In this document: piece by piece, positions 22,932-32,098 of the stretch | Layout: each line of letters opens with the position of its first letter | Numbering within the stretch: position 1 is the stretch's first letter | Assembly: GCA_039636785.1 (NCBI GenBank) | Contig: CP144169.1 | Span: 1,798,001 to 1,862,000 of the forward strand | Direction: 5' to 3' | DNA from: Micrococcaceae bacterium Sec5.7 | GTDB lineage: Bacteria; Actinomycetota; Actinomycetes; Actinomycetales; Micrococcaceae | Length of the DNA: 64,000 bases | Program-made: the position numbers and the translations under genes | Notes under the pieces: model-generated | Database searches by the model: none | Told to the model about the DNA's origin: nothing | What the model saw: the letters and a program-made list of their open reading frames with translations, nothing else

Positions 22932-24588
22932 AGCCCCCGCCTTCGTCGCCAAGACCAAAGCCGGAAGCATCACTGATTTTGTTGACGAGCGCGTCGGCGG
23001 CTCGGGCATCCTCCGCGAATTCGGCCGGAAGGTATTTCCGGATCACTGGTCCTTCATGTTCGGTGAAGTGGCGCTGTATTCCTTCGTCATTCTGCTGATG
23101 TCGGGTACCTTCCTGACGTTCTTCTTTGATCCGTCCATGGTGGAAACCCATTACACGGGCTCGTACACCCCGCTGAGAAATGTCGAAATGTCCGCCGCGT
23201 TCAGTTCGTCGCTGAACATCTCCTTTGATGTCCGCGGCGGCCTGTTCATGCGCCAGGTGCACCACTGGGCAGCCCTGCTCTTCGTGGCGTCCATTGGTGT
23301 TCACATGCTCCGGGTCTTCTTCACCGGTGCGTTCCGCAAGCCCCGTGAAATGAACTGGGTTGTGGGCGGTGTCCTGCTGATCCTGGCCATGGCTGAAGGT
23401 TTCACCGGATACTCGCTTCCTGACGACCTGCTCTCGGGCAACGGCCTGCGCATCATTGATGGTGTCATCAAGGCCATCCCGGTCATTGGCACGTACATCT
23501 CGTTTTTCCTCTTCGGCGGGGAGTTCCCGGGCACTATGATCATTGGCCGTCTGTACATGCTTCACATTCTGCTGGTACCGGCATTGATCCTGCTCATGAT
23601 CGTCCTGCACCTCTTTATGGTGGTGGTTCACAAGCACACCCAGTACCCCGGTCCGGGACGCAATGACGGCAACGTCGTCGGCTACCCGCTTGGTCCGGTC
23701 TACGCAGCTAAAGCCGGTGGGTTCTTCTTCATCGTCTTTGGTGTCGTCGCCCTCATGGCCGCTTTCTTCACCATCAACCCGATCTGGAACTACGGCCCTT
23801 ATGACCCTTCCCCGGTGTCAGCGGGCACCCAGCCTGACTGGTACATCGGTTTTGTGGACGGCGCGCTGCGCCTCATGCCTGGCGTCATCGGTGACTTCCA
23901 CTTTGAATACGTCATCTTCGGCCAAGTACTCACGCTGAATGTCCTGCTTCCGGCACTTGTTCCGGCAGGCATCATCTTCACCGTTCTCTTCATGTACCCG
24001 TGGCTCGAGCGTTGGATCACCAAGGACAACCGGGAACACCACGTACTTGACCGTCCGCGTAACGCACCTACGCGCACTGCCATCGGCGTTGCCGGCTTCA
24101 CCTGGTATTGCGTCATGTGGGCAGCCGCCGGCTCGGACCTCATCGCAACCAGCTTCCATGTGTCGCTCAACGACGTCACTTACTGGTTGCGGGCGCTGTT
24201 CTTCATCGGTCCGGTCATCGCCTTTGTGGTCACCAAGCGGGTCGCCTTGGCACTGCAGCGCAAGGACCGGGAAATCGCCCTTCACGGCCGCGAAACCGGC
24301 CGTATTGTGCGCCTGCCACACGGTGAGTTCATCGAGGTCCACGCTCCGCTGGATGAGTACAAGCGCTACAAGCTGGTTGGCTTCGAGTCGCCGGTACCGC
24401 TTCCTGCGGTGCCGAACGACCACGGCGTTGTCACCCGCAAGGAAAAGCAGCGGGCGGCTCTCTCCCAGTGGTTCTTTGAGGACAGGGTGGCCCCGGCCTC
24501 CCCTGCAGAGCTCGAGGCCGGGCACGGTCACCATGCAGAGCAGGAGTCGGTTGACGCCGGCGAGGATCAGAAGAGCCTCAGCCACTAA
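22903..24588 (+). CDS. qcrB: Cytochrome b subunit of the bc1 complex
   Basis: A 561-residue cytochrome b with eight transmembrane helices in two domains and the long charged C-terminal extension typical of actinobacteria. Heme-ligand histidines lie in MRQVHHWAALLFVASIGVHMLRVF and ILLVPALILLMIVLHLFMVVVHKH. The Qo-site region includes NPIWNYGPYDPS. It oxidises menaquinol. Start candidates GTG 22900, ATG 22903 and ATG 22909 all overlap the end of qcrA; 22903 matches the family N-terminus MSMSATS. A strong terminator follows. Confidence 0.93.
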   Translation: MSMSATSTAEAPAFVAKTKAGSITDFVDERVGGSGILREFGRKVFPDHWSFMFGEVALYSFVILLMSGTFLTFFFDPSMVETHYTGSYTPLRNVEMSAAFSSSLNISFDVRGGLFMRQVHHWAALLFVASIGVHMLRVFFTGAFRKPREMNWVVGGVLLILAMAEGFTGYSLPDDLLSGNGLRIIDGVIKAIPVIGTYISFFLFGGEFPGTMIIGRLYMLHILLVPALILLMIVLHLFMVVVHKHTQYPGPGRNDGNVVGYPLGPVYAAKAGGFFFIVFGVVALMAAFFTINPIWNYGPYDPSPVSAGTQPDWYIGFVDGALRLMPGVIGDFHFEYVIFGQVLTLNVLLPALVPAGIIFTVLFMYPWLERWITKDNREHHVLDRPRNAPTRTAIGVAGFTWYCVMWAAAGSDLIATSFHVSLNDVTYWLRALFFIGPVIAFVVTKRVALALQRKDREIALHGRETGRIVRLPHGEFIEVHAPLDEYKRYKLVGFESPVPLPAVPNDHGVVTRKEKQRAALSQWFFEDRVAPASPAELEAGHGHHAEQESVDAGEDQKSLSH

Positions 24589-24617
24589 GGCAGTCATTCC
24601 AGGCAGTTGTTGAGCAG

Positions 24618-24658
24618 GCAGAAGGGCTCGGTCCATCAGGACCGGGCCCTTCTGCTTT
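24618..24658 (+). terminator. Terminator after qcrB
   Basis: A 17-bp stem (24618-24634 with 24639-24655, one G-T pair, loop ATCA) is followed by TTT. It ends the ctaE-qcrCAB operon just before the convergent GntR gene. Confidence 0.85.
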
Positions 24659-24674
24659 CCGGAGTACTGCAGGG

Positions 24675-25466
24675 TCATTGGTTTCTGTAACCGGACGCGT
24701 AGTTGCGGACGGTCCGGACACCGGGGCGCTGGAGCGGTACCCAGAGCTTGTACCGGTCAGCCCGGTAGTAGGAGACTGAATAGTCAACCATTGCCCTGGC
24801 CACAAACGCGTGCCGCTGGATCTTCAGCAACGGTGAACCCACCTCCACATTGAGCAACCTCGCCGTCGACGGCGACGCGGCCGTCGCTTCAATCATGTCC
24901 TCGCCCCACTCCATGACCAGGCCGAACTGTTCACTCAGCACGTTGTAGAGCGACGTGGGTGGCTCGCCGTCCAGGAGCCCCGGGACCCGGTGGGCAGGGA
25001 TGAAGTTCTCGTCCACGCTCATGGGTTCGCCGTCCGCCAGCAGGAGCCTGCGGAAGCGCACCAGCGGGGTGCCTTCCTCCAGTTGCAATTCCCGGGCGAG
25101 GAAGGCGCTTGCAGCGATTTGCTCAAAACTCAGGACCTTGGCTGCCGGCACCATACCCCGGCGCTGCATTTCCTCGCTGTAGGACGTCAGCTTCACCTGA
25201 AGATCGAGCTTGGGCTTCCGGACGAATGTTCCCAGTCCCACCACTCGTTCTATGACCTCTTCGCCAACCAAGGCATCAATGGCCTGGCGCACGGTCATTC
25301 TTGCCAGCCCGAAGCGTTCCGCGAGGTCCCGCTCCGAGGGTAGCGCCGATCCGGGCGGGCAGGAGGCAACGATATAGGCCCGGAGGATTTCCCTGAGCTG
25401 GGCATAAATGGGTGTGCCGCTGCCCCTGTCGATTTCGCCGGCCACCGCGGCTGCATCAGATGCCAT
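24675..25466 (-). CDS. GntR-family regulator with UTRA domain
   Basis: A 263-residue HutC-subfamily regulator. The N-terminal winged helix (PIYAQLREILRAYIVASCPPGSALPSERDLAERFGLARMTVRQAIDALVGEEVIERVVGLGTFV) binds DNA, and the C-terminal UTRA domain binds a small ligand, often a phosphosugar or histidine derivative. ATG 25466 is chosen over the GTG three codons upstream because GGGAG stands 7 bases before it. It is divergent from the HPr gene, which recalls DasR/NagR-type regulators of N-acetylglucosamine and PTS genes. The ligand is not shown by the sequence. Confidence 0.85.
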   Translation of the reverse strand: MASDAAAVAGEIDRGSGTPIYAQLREILRAYIVASCPPGSALPSERDLAERFGLARMTVRQAIDALVGEEVIERVVGLGTFVRKPKLDLQVKLTSYSEEMQRRGMVPAAKVLSFEQIAASAFLARELQLEEGTPLVRFRRLLLADGEPMSVDENFIPAHRVPGLLDGEPPTSLYNVLSEQFGLVMEWGEDMIEATAASPSTARLLNVEVGSPLLKIQRHAFVARAMVDYSVSYYRADRYKLWVPLQRPGVRTVRNYASGYRNQ

Positions 25467-25634
25467 GGCTGACACTCCCGGCGTTTGTGTTCATATTCCA
25501 AGCCTAGGCCAATTGCCCCGCAGGTCTAGACCACCCATTCAGCCGCCGTGTGGTCCGTCAGTCCTGTGCACAGATACCCTTGGGGAGGAAAGACGACAAA
25601 GACGGCAGCAGGCCGTCCAAAAAGAGGAGTCCTG

Positions 25635-25928
25635 TTGCCAGTTCGCAAGGCAATTGTTTCGGCGGCCATAGGCCTGCACGCCCGCCCGGCGGCGGTATTC
25701 GTCAGAGCTGTCACGGAAACCGGGCTGCCGGTCACCATCAGGAAGGCCGGCGCCGCTTCCGTCGATGCGCGGTCCTTGCTGGAGGTCATGACTGCAGACT
25801 TCAACCACGGCTGTGAAGTGGAACTCGCGGTGATGGAAGCCTCGATTCCTGACGGCTACAGCCTTGCGGACGCGGAGGGTGCCTTGCTGGTCCTCGCCGC
25901 GATGCTGGAGGCGGAGAAGGCCAGCTGA
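25635..25928 (+). CDS. ptsH: HPr phosphocarrier protein
   Basis: A 97-residue HPr, the small protein that passes phosphate from enzyme I to sugar-specific PTS components. The phosphorylated histidine is His15 in AIGLHARPAAVFV. SVDARSLLEVM carries the position around the regulatory serine, and the fold ends with the helix DAEGALLVLAAML. The TTG start at 25635 is preferred because AGAGGAG lies just upstream and it places His15 exactly as in other HPr proteins; a longer frame from 25548 has no family support. No PTS enzyme I or sugar permease is adjacent. Confidence 0.88.
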   Translation: MPVRKAIVSAAIGLHARPAAVFVRAVTETGLPVTIRKAGAASVDARSLLEVMTADFNHGCEVELAVMEASIPDGYSLADAEGALLVLAAMLEAEKAS

Positions 25929-25999
25929 GCGTCTCTTGGAGGACGCGGCACCGCTGATAGTGCAGGCATCGTTCCGGCAGCCACGCAACTGTCTAAACT

Positions 26000-26039
26000 A
26001 CGACGGCGGGCCCCACCAAAAGGTGAGGCCCGCCGTCGT
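26000..26039. terminator. Bidirectional terminator between ptsH and ctaF
   Basis: An almost perfect stem pairs ACGACGGCGGGCC (26000-26012) with GGCCCGCCGTCGT (26027-26039). A second short pairing, CACC/GGTG, closes around AAA. It lies between convergent genes. Confidence 0.8.
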
Positions 26040-26066
26040 GGTTCTTCAGATCTTTCCTTCTGGAGG

Positions 26067-26468
26067 CTAGTGCGCGTGGTCACCGCGGCTGTATTCAAAG
26101 ACCCAGCCAACCAAGGCCACTAGTGCCATGCCCCCGGCGATGAAAACCATCCAGAAGCCGACGGCCATGCCCAGGAATCCGGCTGCACAGGACAGGCCCA
26201 GAACCAGGGGCCACCAGCTCCAGGGGCTGAAGTGCCCCTGCTCGCCGGCGCCTTCGTGGATCTCGGCATCGTTGCGGTCCTCGGGACGCATACCAATACG
26301 CTTGCCGGTGAATCCGAGGTAGCCGCCGATCATGCCGGCGAGGCCGCCGACCAACAGGATACCCAGGGTGCCCACCCACTCATGCCAGTTGTTGAGGAAC
26401 CCGTAAATCAGGGCGACGGGTACGAAGAAGAAGGCTCCGGCTCCAAAAATCCATGATTCGATCTTCAC
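26067..26468 (-). CDS. ctaF: Cytochrome c oxidase subunit IV (actinobacterial type)
   Basis: A 133-residue membrane protein with four predicted transmembrane helices ([77 protein letters not shown]) and a central acidic loop. It is the actinobacterial CtaF subunit of the aa3 oxidase. Its GTG start at 26468 overlaps the ctaD stop (GTGA), so the two are translationally coupled. It is last in the ctaC-ctaD-ctaF operon. Confidence 0.93.
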   Translation of the reverse strand: MKIESWIFGAGAFFFVPVALIYGFLNNWHEWVGTLGILLVGGLAGMIGGYLGFTGKRIGMRPEDRNDAEIHEGAGEQGHFSPWSWWPLVLGLSCAAGFLGMAVGFWMVFIAGGMALVALVGWVFEYSRGDHAH

Positions 26469-28186
26469 TTGGCAGTGTCCTTCTGATCGGCGTTACCGAG
26501 CAGGGCTGCTGACGGTTCCGGGGACTGAACTGTGTGCGACTGGGAAAGCTCGGGGTGGTGCAGATCGAGTGCCGGACGCTCCGAACGGATACGTGGCAGG
26601 GACGTGAAATTGTGCCGCGGCGGCGGACAGGACGTTGCCCACTCCAGAGATGCACCGAAGCCCCACGGATCGTCAACCTCCACCTTTTCGTTGCTGCGCC
26701 AGGTGATGTACACGTTCCAGAAGAACGGAATCAGCGAGGCGCCGAGCACGAACGAGGAGATGGTGGAGAACTGGTTCATCCACGTGAAGTTGTCCTGCGG
26801 CATGTAGTCGGCGTAGCGGCGGGGCATGCCTTGGACGCCGAGCCAGTGCTGGATCAGGAACGTGCCGTGGAAGCCCAGGAACAGCAGCCAGAAGTGGATC
26901 TTGCCCAGGCGCTCGTTGAGCATCTTGCCTGTCCACTTGGGCCACCAGAAGTAGAAGCCTGCGAACATCGCGAAGACGACGGTGCCGAACACCACGTAGT
27001 GGAAGTGTGCCACCACGAAGTACGAGTCGGAGACGTGGAAGTCCAGCGGCGGCGAGGACAGGATGATGCCGGTGAGGCCACCGAACAGGAACGTGACCAG
27101 GAAGCCCAGGCTCCACAGCATGGGTGTTTCAAACGTCAAGGAGCCCCGCCATAGAGTACCGATCCAGTTGAAGAACTTCACGCCGGTCGGGACAGCAATG
27201 AGCATGGTCATGAAGGCGAAGAACGGCAGCAGCACCGAACCCGTCACGTACATGTGGTGCGCCCACACGGTCACCGAGAGGGCGGCAATGGAGATGGTGG
27301 CGTAGACAAGACCCTTATACCCGAAGATCGGTTTGCGGCTGAAGACCGGGAAGATCTCGGACACGATGCCGAAGAACGGCAGCGCGATGATGTAGACCTC
27401 CGGATGGCCGAAGAACCAGAACAGGTGCTGCCAGAGAACAGCGCCGCCGTTTTCCGGATCAAAGATGTGTGCACCGAAGCGACGGTCGGCGCCGAGGGCG
27501 AACAGTGCCGCGGCCAGCGGTGGGAACGCCATCAGGACCAGGATGGCCGTCACCAGGGTGTTCCACGTAAAGATGGGCATGCGCCACATGGTCATGCCGG
27601 GAGCACGCATGCAGATGATGGTGGTGATGAAGTTGACCGCGCCCAGGATGGTGCCGAAGCCGGACAGCGCCAGGCCGAAGACCCACAGATCGCCGCCGAC
27701 GCCGGGCGTGAACGTGGTGTTGTTCAATGGCGCATAGGCGAACCAGCCGAAGGATGCAGCACCCTGGGGGGTGATGAAGCCGGACACGGCGATGGTGGAA
27801 CCGAAGAGGAAGAACCAGAAGGCCAGCGCGTTAAGCCGGGGGAAGGCGACGTCCGGTGCGCCGATCTGCAGGGGCATGATGACATTCGCGAACCCGGCAA
27901 ACAGCGGCGTTGCAAACATCAGGAGCATCACGGTGCCGTGCATGGTGAACAGCTGGTTGTACTGTTCCTTGGTCTGCAGGATCTGCATACCCGGTTCGAA
28001 GAGCTCGGCGCGGATGAGCAATGCCATCACGCCGCCGAAGCAGAAGAACACGAAAGACGCGATCAGGTACATGTACCCGATGGTCTTGTGGTCCGTTGAG
28101 GTGATCCAGTTGACGACGATGCGTCCCTTGGATTTAGGAACTACAGGAGCCCCGAGGACTCCGGCGGATTGAGTGTAAGTAGCCAC
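26465..28186 (-). CDS. ctaD: Cytochrome c oxidase subunit I
   Basis: The 573-residue catalytic subunit of aa3 oxidase, reducing oxygen to water and pumping protons. Twelve transmembrane helices and the signature sites are visible: HGTVMLLMF (heme a ligand), [17 protein letters not shown] (CuB histidine with the cross-linked Tyr), HHMYVTG (CuB histidines) and [11 protein letters not shown] (heme ligands). The start is GTG at 28186, preceded by GGGGAG, 10 bp behind ctaC. The last 50 residues form a hydrophilic tail. Confidence 0.97.
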   Translation of the reverse strand: MATYTQSAGVLGAPVVPKSKGRIVVNWITSTDHKTIGYMYLIASFVFFCFGGVMALLIRAELFEPGMQILQTKEQYNQLFTMHGTVMLLMFATPLFAGFANVIMPLQIGAPDVAFPRLNALAFWFFLFGSTIAVSGFITPQGAASFGWFAYAPLNNTTFTPGVGGDLWVFGLALSGFGTILGAVNFITTIICMRAPGMTMWRMPIFTWNTLVTAILVLMAFPPLAAALFALGADRRFGAHIFDPENGGAVLWQHLFWFFGHPEVYIIALPFFGIVSEIFPVFSRKPIFGYKGLVYATISIAALSVTVWAHHMYVTGSVLLPFFAFMTMLIAVPTGVKFFNWIGTLWRGSLTFETPMLWSLGFLVTFLFGGLTGIILSSPPLDFHVSDSYFVVAHFHYVVFGTVVFAMFAGFYFWWPKWTGKMLNERLGKIHFWLLFLGFHGTFLIQHWLGVQGMPRRYADYMPQDNFTWMNQFSTISSFVLGASLIPFFWNVYITWRSNEKVEVDDPWGFGASLEWATSCPPPRHNFTSLPRIRSERPALDLHHPELSQSHTVQSPEPSAALLGNADQKDTAK

Positions 28187-28196
28187 GTCGCTCCCC

Positions 28197-29069
28197 TTAC
28201 TTGGTTTCGTTCAGGTTCGGGTTGCGGTCGTACTCTTCGCCGAGCAGGCCCGTGTTGCCGTCCGTGCGCAGCTTGTCCATGTGGTCCTGGAATTCAGACT
28301 CGGACACTACCTTCACGCGGAACAGCATTTCGGAGTGGTATTCACCGCAGAGCTCGGCACACTTGCCGTCGTAGGTGCCCTCTTTGGTGGGGGTGAACCG
28401 GATGTAGTTGGTCTTGCCCGGGATTATGTCCCGCTTCTGCAGGAATGCCGGCACCCAGAACGAGTGGATCACATCGCGTGAGTTCAGTTCCAGGTCAACG
28501 GACTTGCCGACCGGCAGGTAGAGCGTGGGCAGCTTTTCCTTGTCCACGGCGTTGCCCGTCAGGTGAGCCTGGACACCCGCCTCGTGGAGGTCCCCGGTGA
28601 TGACTGCGCCCTTTTTGTAGTTGAAGTCCCAGGCCCACTGCTTCCCGCGGACATCAACAATGACGTCCGCCGGCTTTGAGCGGTCATCGATCGCCTGCTG
28701 GTCGCGGTCGGTGAAGTAGAAGAACACCAGCACCATGAACAGCGGGATGGTCAGGTAGAACACCTCGAGCGGGAGGTTGAAGCTGGACTGCTTCGGGAAT
28801 CCCTTGGTCCCCTTGCGGCGGCGATAGGCAACAAGGCACCAGACGATCAATCCCCAGGTGATGATGCCTACAACAAGTGCGGCAATCCATGAGTTGACCC
28901 AGAGGTCCATGATGCGGTCAGTGTGATTGGTGGTGCCACGCTCGGTGGGCAGCCACCCCTTCTCTACCTCTGGCGAACATCCAGTCAAAACCAACGCGCC
29001 GGCTAGTGCCAAGCCTGAGATCGAAGTGATCGTTTTGCGTCGGCTGCCGGTTCGGTTCTGCGAACTCAC
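28197..29069 (-). CDS. ctaC: Cytochrome c oxidase subunit II
   Basis: A 290-residue lipoprotein: signal peptide with lipobox LTGC (Cys31), two transmembrane helices (about 62-82 and 102-119), then the extracellular cupredoxin domain. The CuA ligands are in [12 protein letters not shown] (Cys237, Cys241, His245, Met248) plus His202. It receives electrons from QcrC. The start is GTG at 29069. It heads the ctaC-ctaD-ctaF operon. Confidence 0.96.
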   Translation of the reverse strand: MSSQNRTGSRRKTITSISGLALAGALVLTGCSPEVEKGWLPTERGTTNHTDRIMDLWVNSWIAALVVGIITWGLIVWCLVAYRRRKGTKGFPKQSSFNLPLEVFYLTIPLFMVLVFFYFTDRDQQAIDDRSKPADVIVDVRGKQWAWDFNYKKGAVITGDLHEAGVQAHLTGNAVDKEKLPTLYLPVGKSVDLELNSRDVIHSFWVPAFLQKRDIIPGKTNYIRFTPTKEGTYDGKCAELCGEYHSEMLFRVKVVSESEFQDHMDKLRTDGNTGLLGEEYDRNPNLNETK

Positions 29070-29262
29070 AGACGGCCCTTCCTACTTGTTGCTGTCGACC
29101 GGGGGGCCTATGGCTTCCCAGGCACACGAAAAGTTTTACTACTCGGTGTAGAGCTTACCGCTCCCCCAGGCGTTTCGCGCACATGTCGGCGCCGTGGCTC
29201 GGCAAAGGTATTCACCGCCACCCGCCACCCGCCTGGCGCCGACATGCGGCGGAAAGGTCCGG

Positions 29263-29652
29263 TCAGTGGAACGAATCGCCGCACGCGCAGGAACCGCCGG
29301 CGTTCGGATTGTCGATGGTGAAACCCTGCTTTGCTATGGTGTCCTCGAAGTCGATGCTGGCACCGCTCAGGTATGGAACGCTCATCTTGTCCACCACAAC
29401 TTCAACGCCGTCATAGTCACGGACGGCGTCGCCGTCGAGAATCCGCTCGTCAAAATAGAGCTGGTAGATCAGGCCGGAACAACCGCCCGGCTGGACGGCA
29501 ACGCGCAGGCGCAGATCTGTGCGTCCCTCCTGCTCCAGGAGGCTGCGTACCTTGCCGGCAGCGACGTCGGTCAGCTTGACCTCGTGGGCGGCCAGCTCAT
29601 CGCTGGCTGCGCTCGTGGTGTCGGTGCTGTTTTCATTGGTTGTAGTGCTCAT
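29263..29652 (-). CDS. erpA: IscA/ErpA-type iron-sulfur cluster insertion protein
   Basis: A 129-residue A-type Fe-S carrier that delivers clusters to target proteins. The three conserved cysteines are Cys58 (QPGGCSGLIY) and Cys122/Cys124 (GSCACGDSF) at the C-terminus. The first 22 residues are a variable Ser/Thr-rich tail. The gene is monocistronic between ctaC and the dipeptidase, an order seen in related actinobacteria. It may serve the Rieske and other Fe-S proteins encoded nearby, but that link is only positional. Confidence 0.93.
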   Translation of the reverse strand: MSTTTNENSTDTTSAASDELAAHEVKLTDVAAGKVRSLLEQEGRTDLRLRVAVQPGGCSGLIYQLYFDERILDGDAVRDYDGVEVVVDKMSVPYLSGASIDFEDTIAKQGFTIDNPNAGGSCACGDSFH

Positions 29653-29837
29653 TGGCCTACCTTCCTACGACGGTCCTGGCGGCTCCGCGTGAGCGGTGCC
29701 CGCCCTTACGAAAACGGTATGGGCTATAGCTACATGCTACGTCGGTCAGACGCGTAGCTCTAACTCCTGACGTAACCATGGCCGTTCCGTGGTTGTTCCC
29801 CGGGACGGCCAGGGCAAGCAAGGCCAAACCGCTGCGG

Positions 29838-31268
29838 TCAGGCGAGGCCGTCGAGGTTGAGCCGGGCCAGCAGCAGCGCTTCAGCCACCACGGCGTTCCG
29901 GAAGTCCTCCAGGTGAAGGGACTCGTTGGCGCTGTGCGCCCGGGAATCGGGATCCTCCACCCCGGTCACCAGAATCTGGACATCGGGGTAGAGCTCACCG
30001 AGGTCCGCAATGAACGGGATAGAGCCACCGATTCCCATTTCCACAGCCGGAACGCCCCAGGCTTCCCCGAGTGCCCACATGGCCATACCGGCTGCCGCGG
30101 AAGCCGTATCGGTGAGGAAGGCGTTGCCGCTCTCCCCCGGCGTAAACACAACCGCCGCACCAAAGGGCGCGTTTGCCTCAACATGCTTCCTGACGGCTTC
30201 CATCGCCTCAGCGGGATCCTGCCCCGGAGCAAGGCGCAGGCTGAACTTGGCGCGTGCCTTGGGCAAAAGGGTGTTGGAGGCAACATCCACCGCTGGAGCA
30301 TCGAATCCGATAATGGACAGTGCGGGCTTGGTCCACAGGCGGGATGCAATGGAGCCGGTTCCAGCGAGCTTCACACCGTTAAGGACGGAAGCGTCGGCCC
30401 GGTATTCGGCTTCGGTCAGGTCTACGGTGACGTCGTCCCTGCTGACCAGTCCCTCGATCGCAACATTTCCCTCGGCGTCGTGAAGAGTGGCGATCAAGCG
30501 GGAAAGCAGCGTGGGCGCGTCCAGCACCGGTCCGCCGAACATTCCCGAATGCACCGCATGGTCCAGGACCTGGACCTCGAACGTACCGTCAACCAGGCCG
30601 CGCAGGCTGGTGGTGAGTGCCGGTATGCCCACCTTCCAGTTACTGGAGTCGGCCACCACAATGACGTCGGCACGGAGAAGCTCGCGGTGTGCTTCGAGGA
30701 AGGTTCGGAACGTCGGCGAACCGGCCTCCTCCTCCCCTTCGAAGAAGAACGTCACGCCAAGGCCCAGCTGATCGCCCATCACCTTGGTGACGGCCGAATA
30801 CGCCGCCACGTGCGCCATGATTCCTGCCTTGTCATCTGCAGCACCGCGGCCATAGAGCCGGCCATTGTGTTCGACGGCGGTGAACGGCTCGGTTTCCCAC
30901 AGCGCCGGATCCCCCGGGGGCTGTACGTCGTGGTGGGCGTACAACAGAATGGTCGGCTTTCCTTCGGCCGCTTCACGGCGGGCAACGACGGCCGGCCCTC
31001 CCGGCGTTCCGTCTTCCTTGTCGCAGCGTAGGATCCGGACGTCCTGAACACCGGCAGCATTAAGAAGTCCGGCCACTGCCTCGGCGCTGCGGTCCAGCTG
31101 TGTGGGGTCGAAACTCGGCCAGGCAATACCCGGGATGCTGACGAGGTCCTTCAGCTGCGCGATCGTGGTGTCGAATGCGTCGCTGACGGCACTCCGGAGG
31201 GCATCGGCGTCGATGCCGCAGGGAATGCCGCCGGTGGTCTGCGGGGTCTCCGCTGGTGTTGAGCTCAT
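29838..31268 (-). CDS. M20-family dipeptidase
   Basis: A 476-residue zinc metallopeptidase of the M20 family. Metal ligands appear in order: LLYAHHDVQPPGD (His and Asp), YGRGAADDKAG (bridging Asp), FFFEGEEEAGSP (catalytic and ligand Glu), VVADSSNW (Asp), and a C-terminal His in SRAHSANESLHL. The central dimerisation domain spans about residues 200-370. The start at 31268 fits the family; an in-frame extension to 31430 overlaps the divergent DUF3043 gene. It probably hydrolyses dipeptides in the cytoplasm. Confidence 0.88.
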   Translation of the reverse strand: MSSTPAETPQTTGGIPCGIDADALRSAVSDAFDTTIAQLKDLVSIPGIAWPSFDPTQLDRSAEAVAGLLNAAGVQDVRILRCDKEDGTPGGPAVVARREAAEGKPTILLYAHHDVQPPGDPALWETEPFTAVEHNGRLYGRGAADDKAGIMAHVAAYSAVTKVMGDQLGLGVTFFFEGEEEAGSPTFRTFLEAHRELLRADVIVVADSSNWKVGIPALTTSLRGLVDGTFEVQVLDHAVHSGMFGGPVLDAPTLLSRLIATLHDAEGNVAIEGLVSRDDVTVDLTEAEYRADASVLNGVKLAGTGSIASRLWTKPALSIIGFDAPAVDVASNTLLPKARAKFSLRLAPGQDPAEAMEAVRKHVEANAPFGAAVVFTPGESGNAFLTDTASAAAGMAMWALGEAWGVPAVEMGIGGSIPFIADLGELYPDVQILVTGVEDPDSRAHSANESLHLEDFRNAVVAEALLLARLNLDGLA

Positions 31269-31402
31269 GGCAAAAACACTACCTGTGTCCGGAACCGCAC
31301 CAAACAGCGCACCTTGCAGGCCGACGTCGTCCGTTAGGTACCCGGGACGAAGGGTTCTGGACGCATAAGCGGCGTCAGTCCGCTGCAGGGTATTCTTTAC
31401 TG

Positions 31403-32005
31403 GTGTTTGGACGAAAAAAGGAAGCGCCAACGGCGCAGGACGTAGTAGACCAGCAGGCTGCCGAAGCCGCCGCCCGGCAGGATGCAGCCATCGGCAAGGG
31501 CGCTCCCACGCCCACGCGCAAGGCCCAGGAAGCAGCGCGCAAGCGGCCTCTGGTTCCGGAGGACCGCAAGGCCTCGAAGGCGGCCGAGCGGGTGGCCATC
31601 CAGGACCAGCGCCAGAAGATGCGCCAGGCGCTGGATACCGGTGATGAGAAGTTCCTGCCGATCCGGGACAAGGGACCGCAGAAGCGCTTTGTCCGTGACT
31701 ACGTTGATGCGCGCTTCAGCCTGGGCGAATACCTGATGTTCGGTGCCCTGGTTTTTGTGATCATCTCGCTGCTTGTCCCATCCAACAGCCCACAGATGAT
31801 TTATGTCCTGGGCGGCTTCTGGGTGATGTTCCTGGCCGTATTCGTCGACGTCTTCGTCCTGTCCCGCAAACTCCGCAAGCGACTCACCGAGAAGTTCGGC
31901 GAGGTGGAGCGCGGCACCGTCTGGTACGGCTCCATGCGGGCACTGCAGTTCCGGCGTCTTCGCCTGCCCAAGCCCCAGGTCAAGCGCGGCGAATTTCCCT
32001 CCTGA
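31403..32005 (+). CDS. DUF3043 membrane protein
   Basis: A 200-residue protein beginning VFGRKKEAPTAQD, typical for the actinobacterial DUF3043 family. The N-terminal half is basic and hydrophilic with KR...RKASKAAERVAIQDQRQKMRQAL. DEKFLPIRDKGPQKRFVRDYVDARFSLGEYLMF leads to two transmembrane helices (about 112-128 and 134-152), then a basic C-terminus. GTG 31403 is chosen because family members start with this FGRK motif. Function unknown. It is divergent from the dipeptidase gene. Confidence 0.85.
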   Translation: MFGRKKEAPTAQDVVDQQAAEAAARQDAAIGKGAPTPTRKAQEAARKRPLVPEDRKASKAAERVAIQDQRQKMRQALDTGDEKFLPIRDKGPQKRFVRDYVDARFSLGEYLMFGALVFVIISLLVPSNSPQMIYVLGGFWVMFLAVFVDVFVLSRKLRKRLTEKFGEVERGTVWYGSMRALQFRRLRLPKPQVKRGEFPS

Positions 32006-32048
32006 TGTTCCCGGCCGTCAGTCACCTGCCAGGCAGGGAGACTGCCGA

Positions 32049-32092
32049 CAGACAAGCCCCCGGCGGTTCCACCGCCGGGGGCTTGTCTGTTT
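32049..32092. terminator. Terminator between DUF3043 gene and pyrD
   Basis: A perfect 19-bp stem (32049-32067 with 32071-32089, loop TCC) is followed by TTT. It lies between convergent genes and can serve both. Confidence 0.9.
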
Positions 32093-32098
32093 CCTGAC

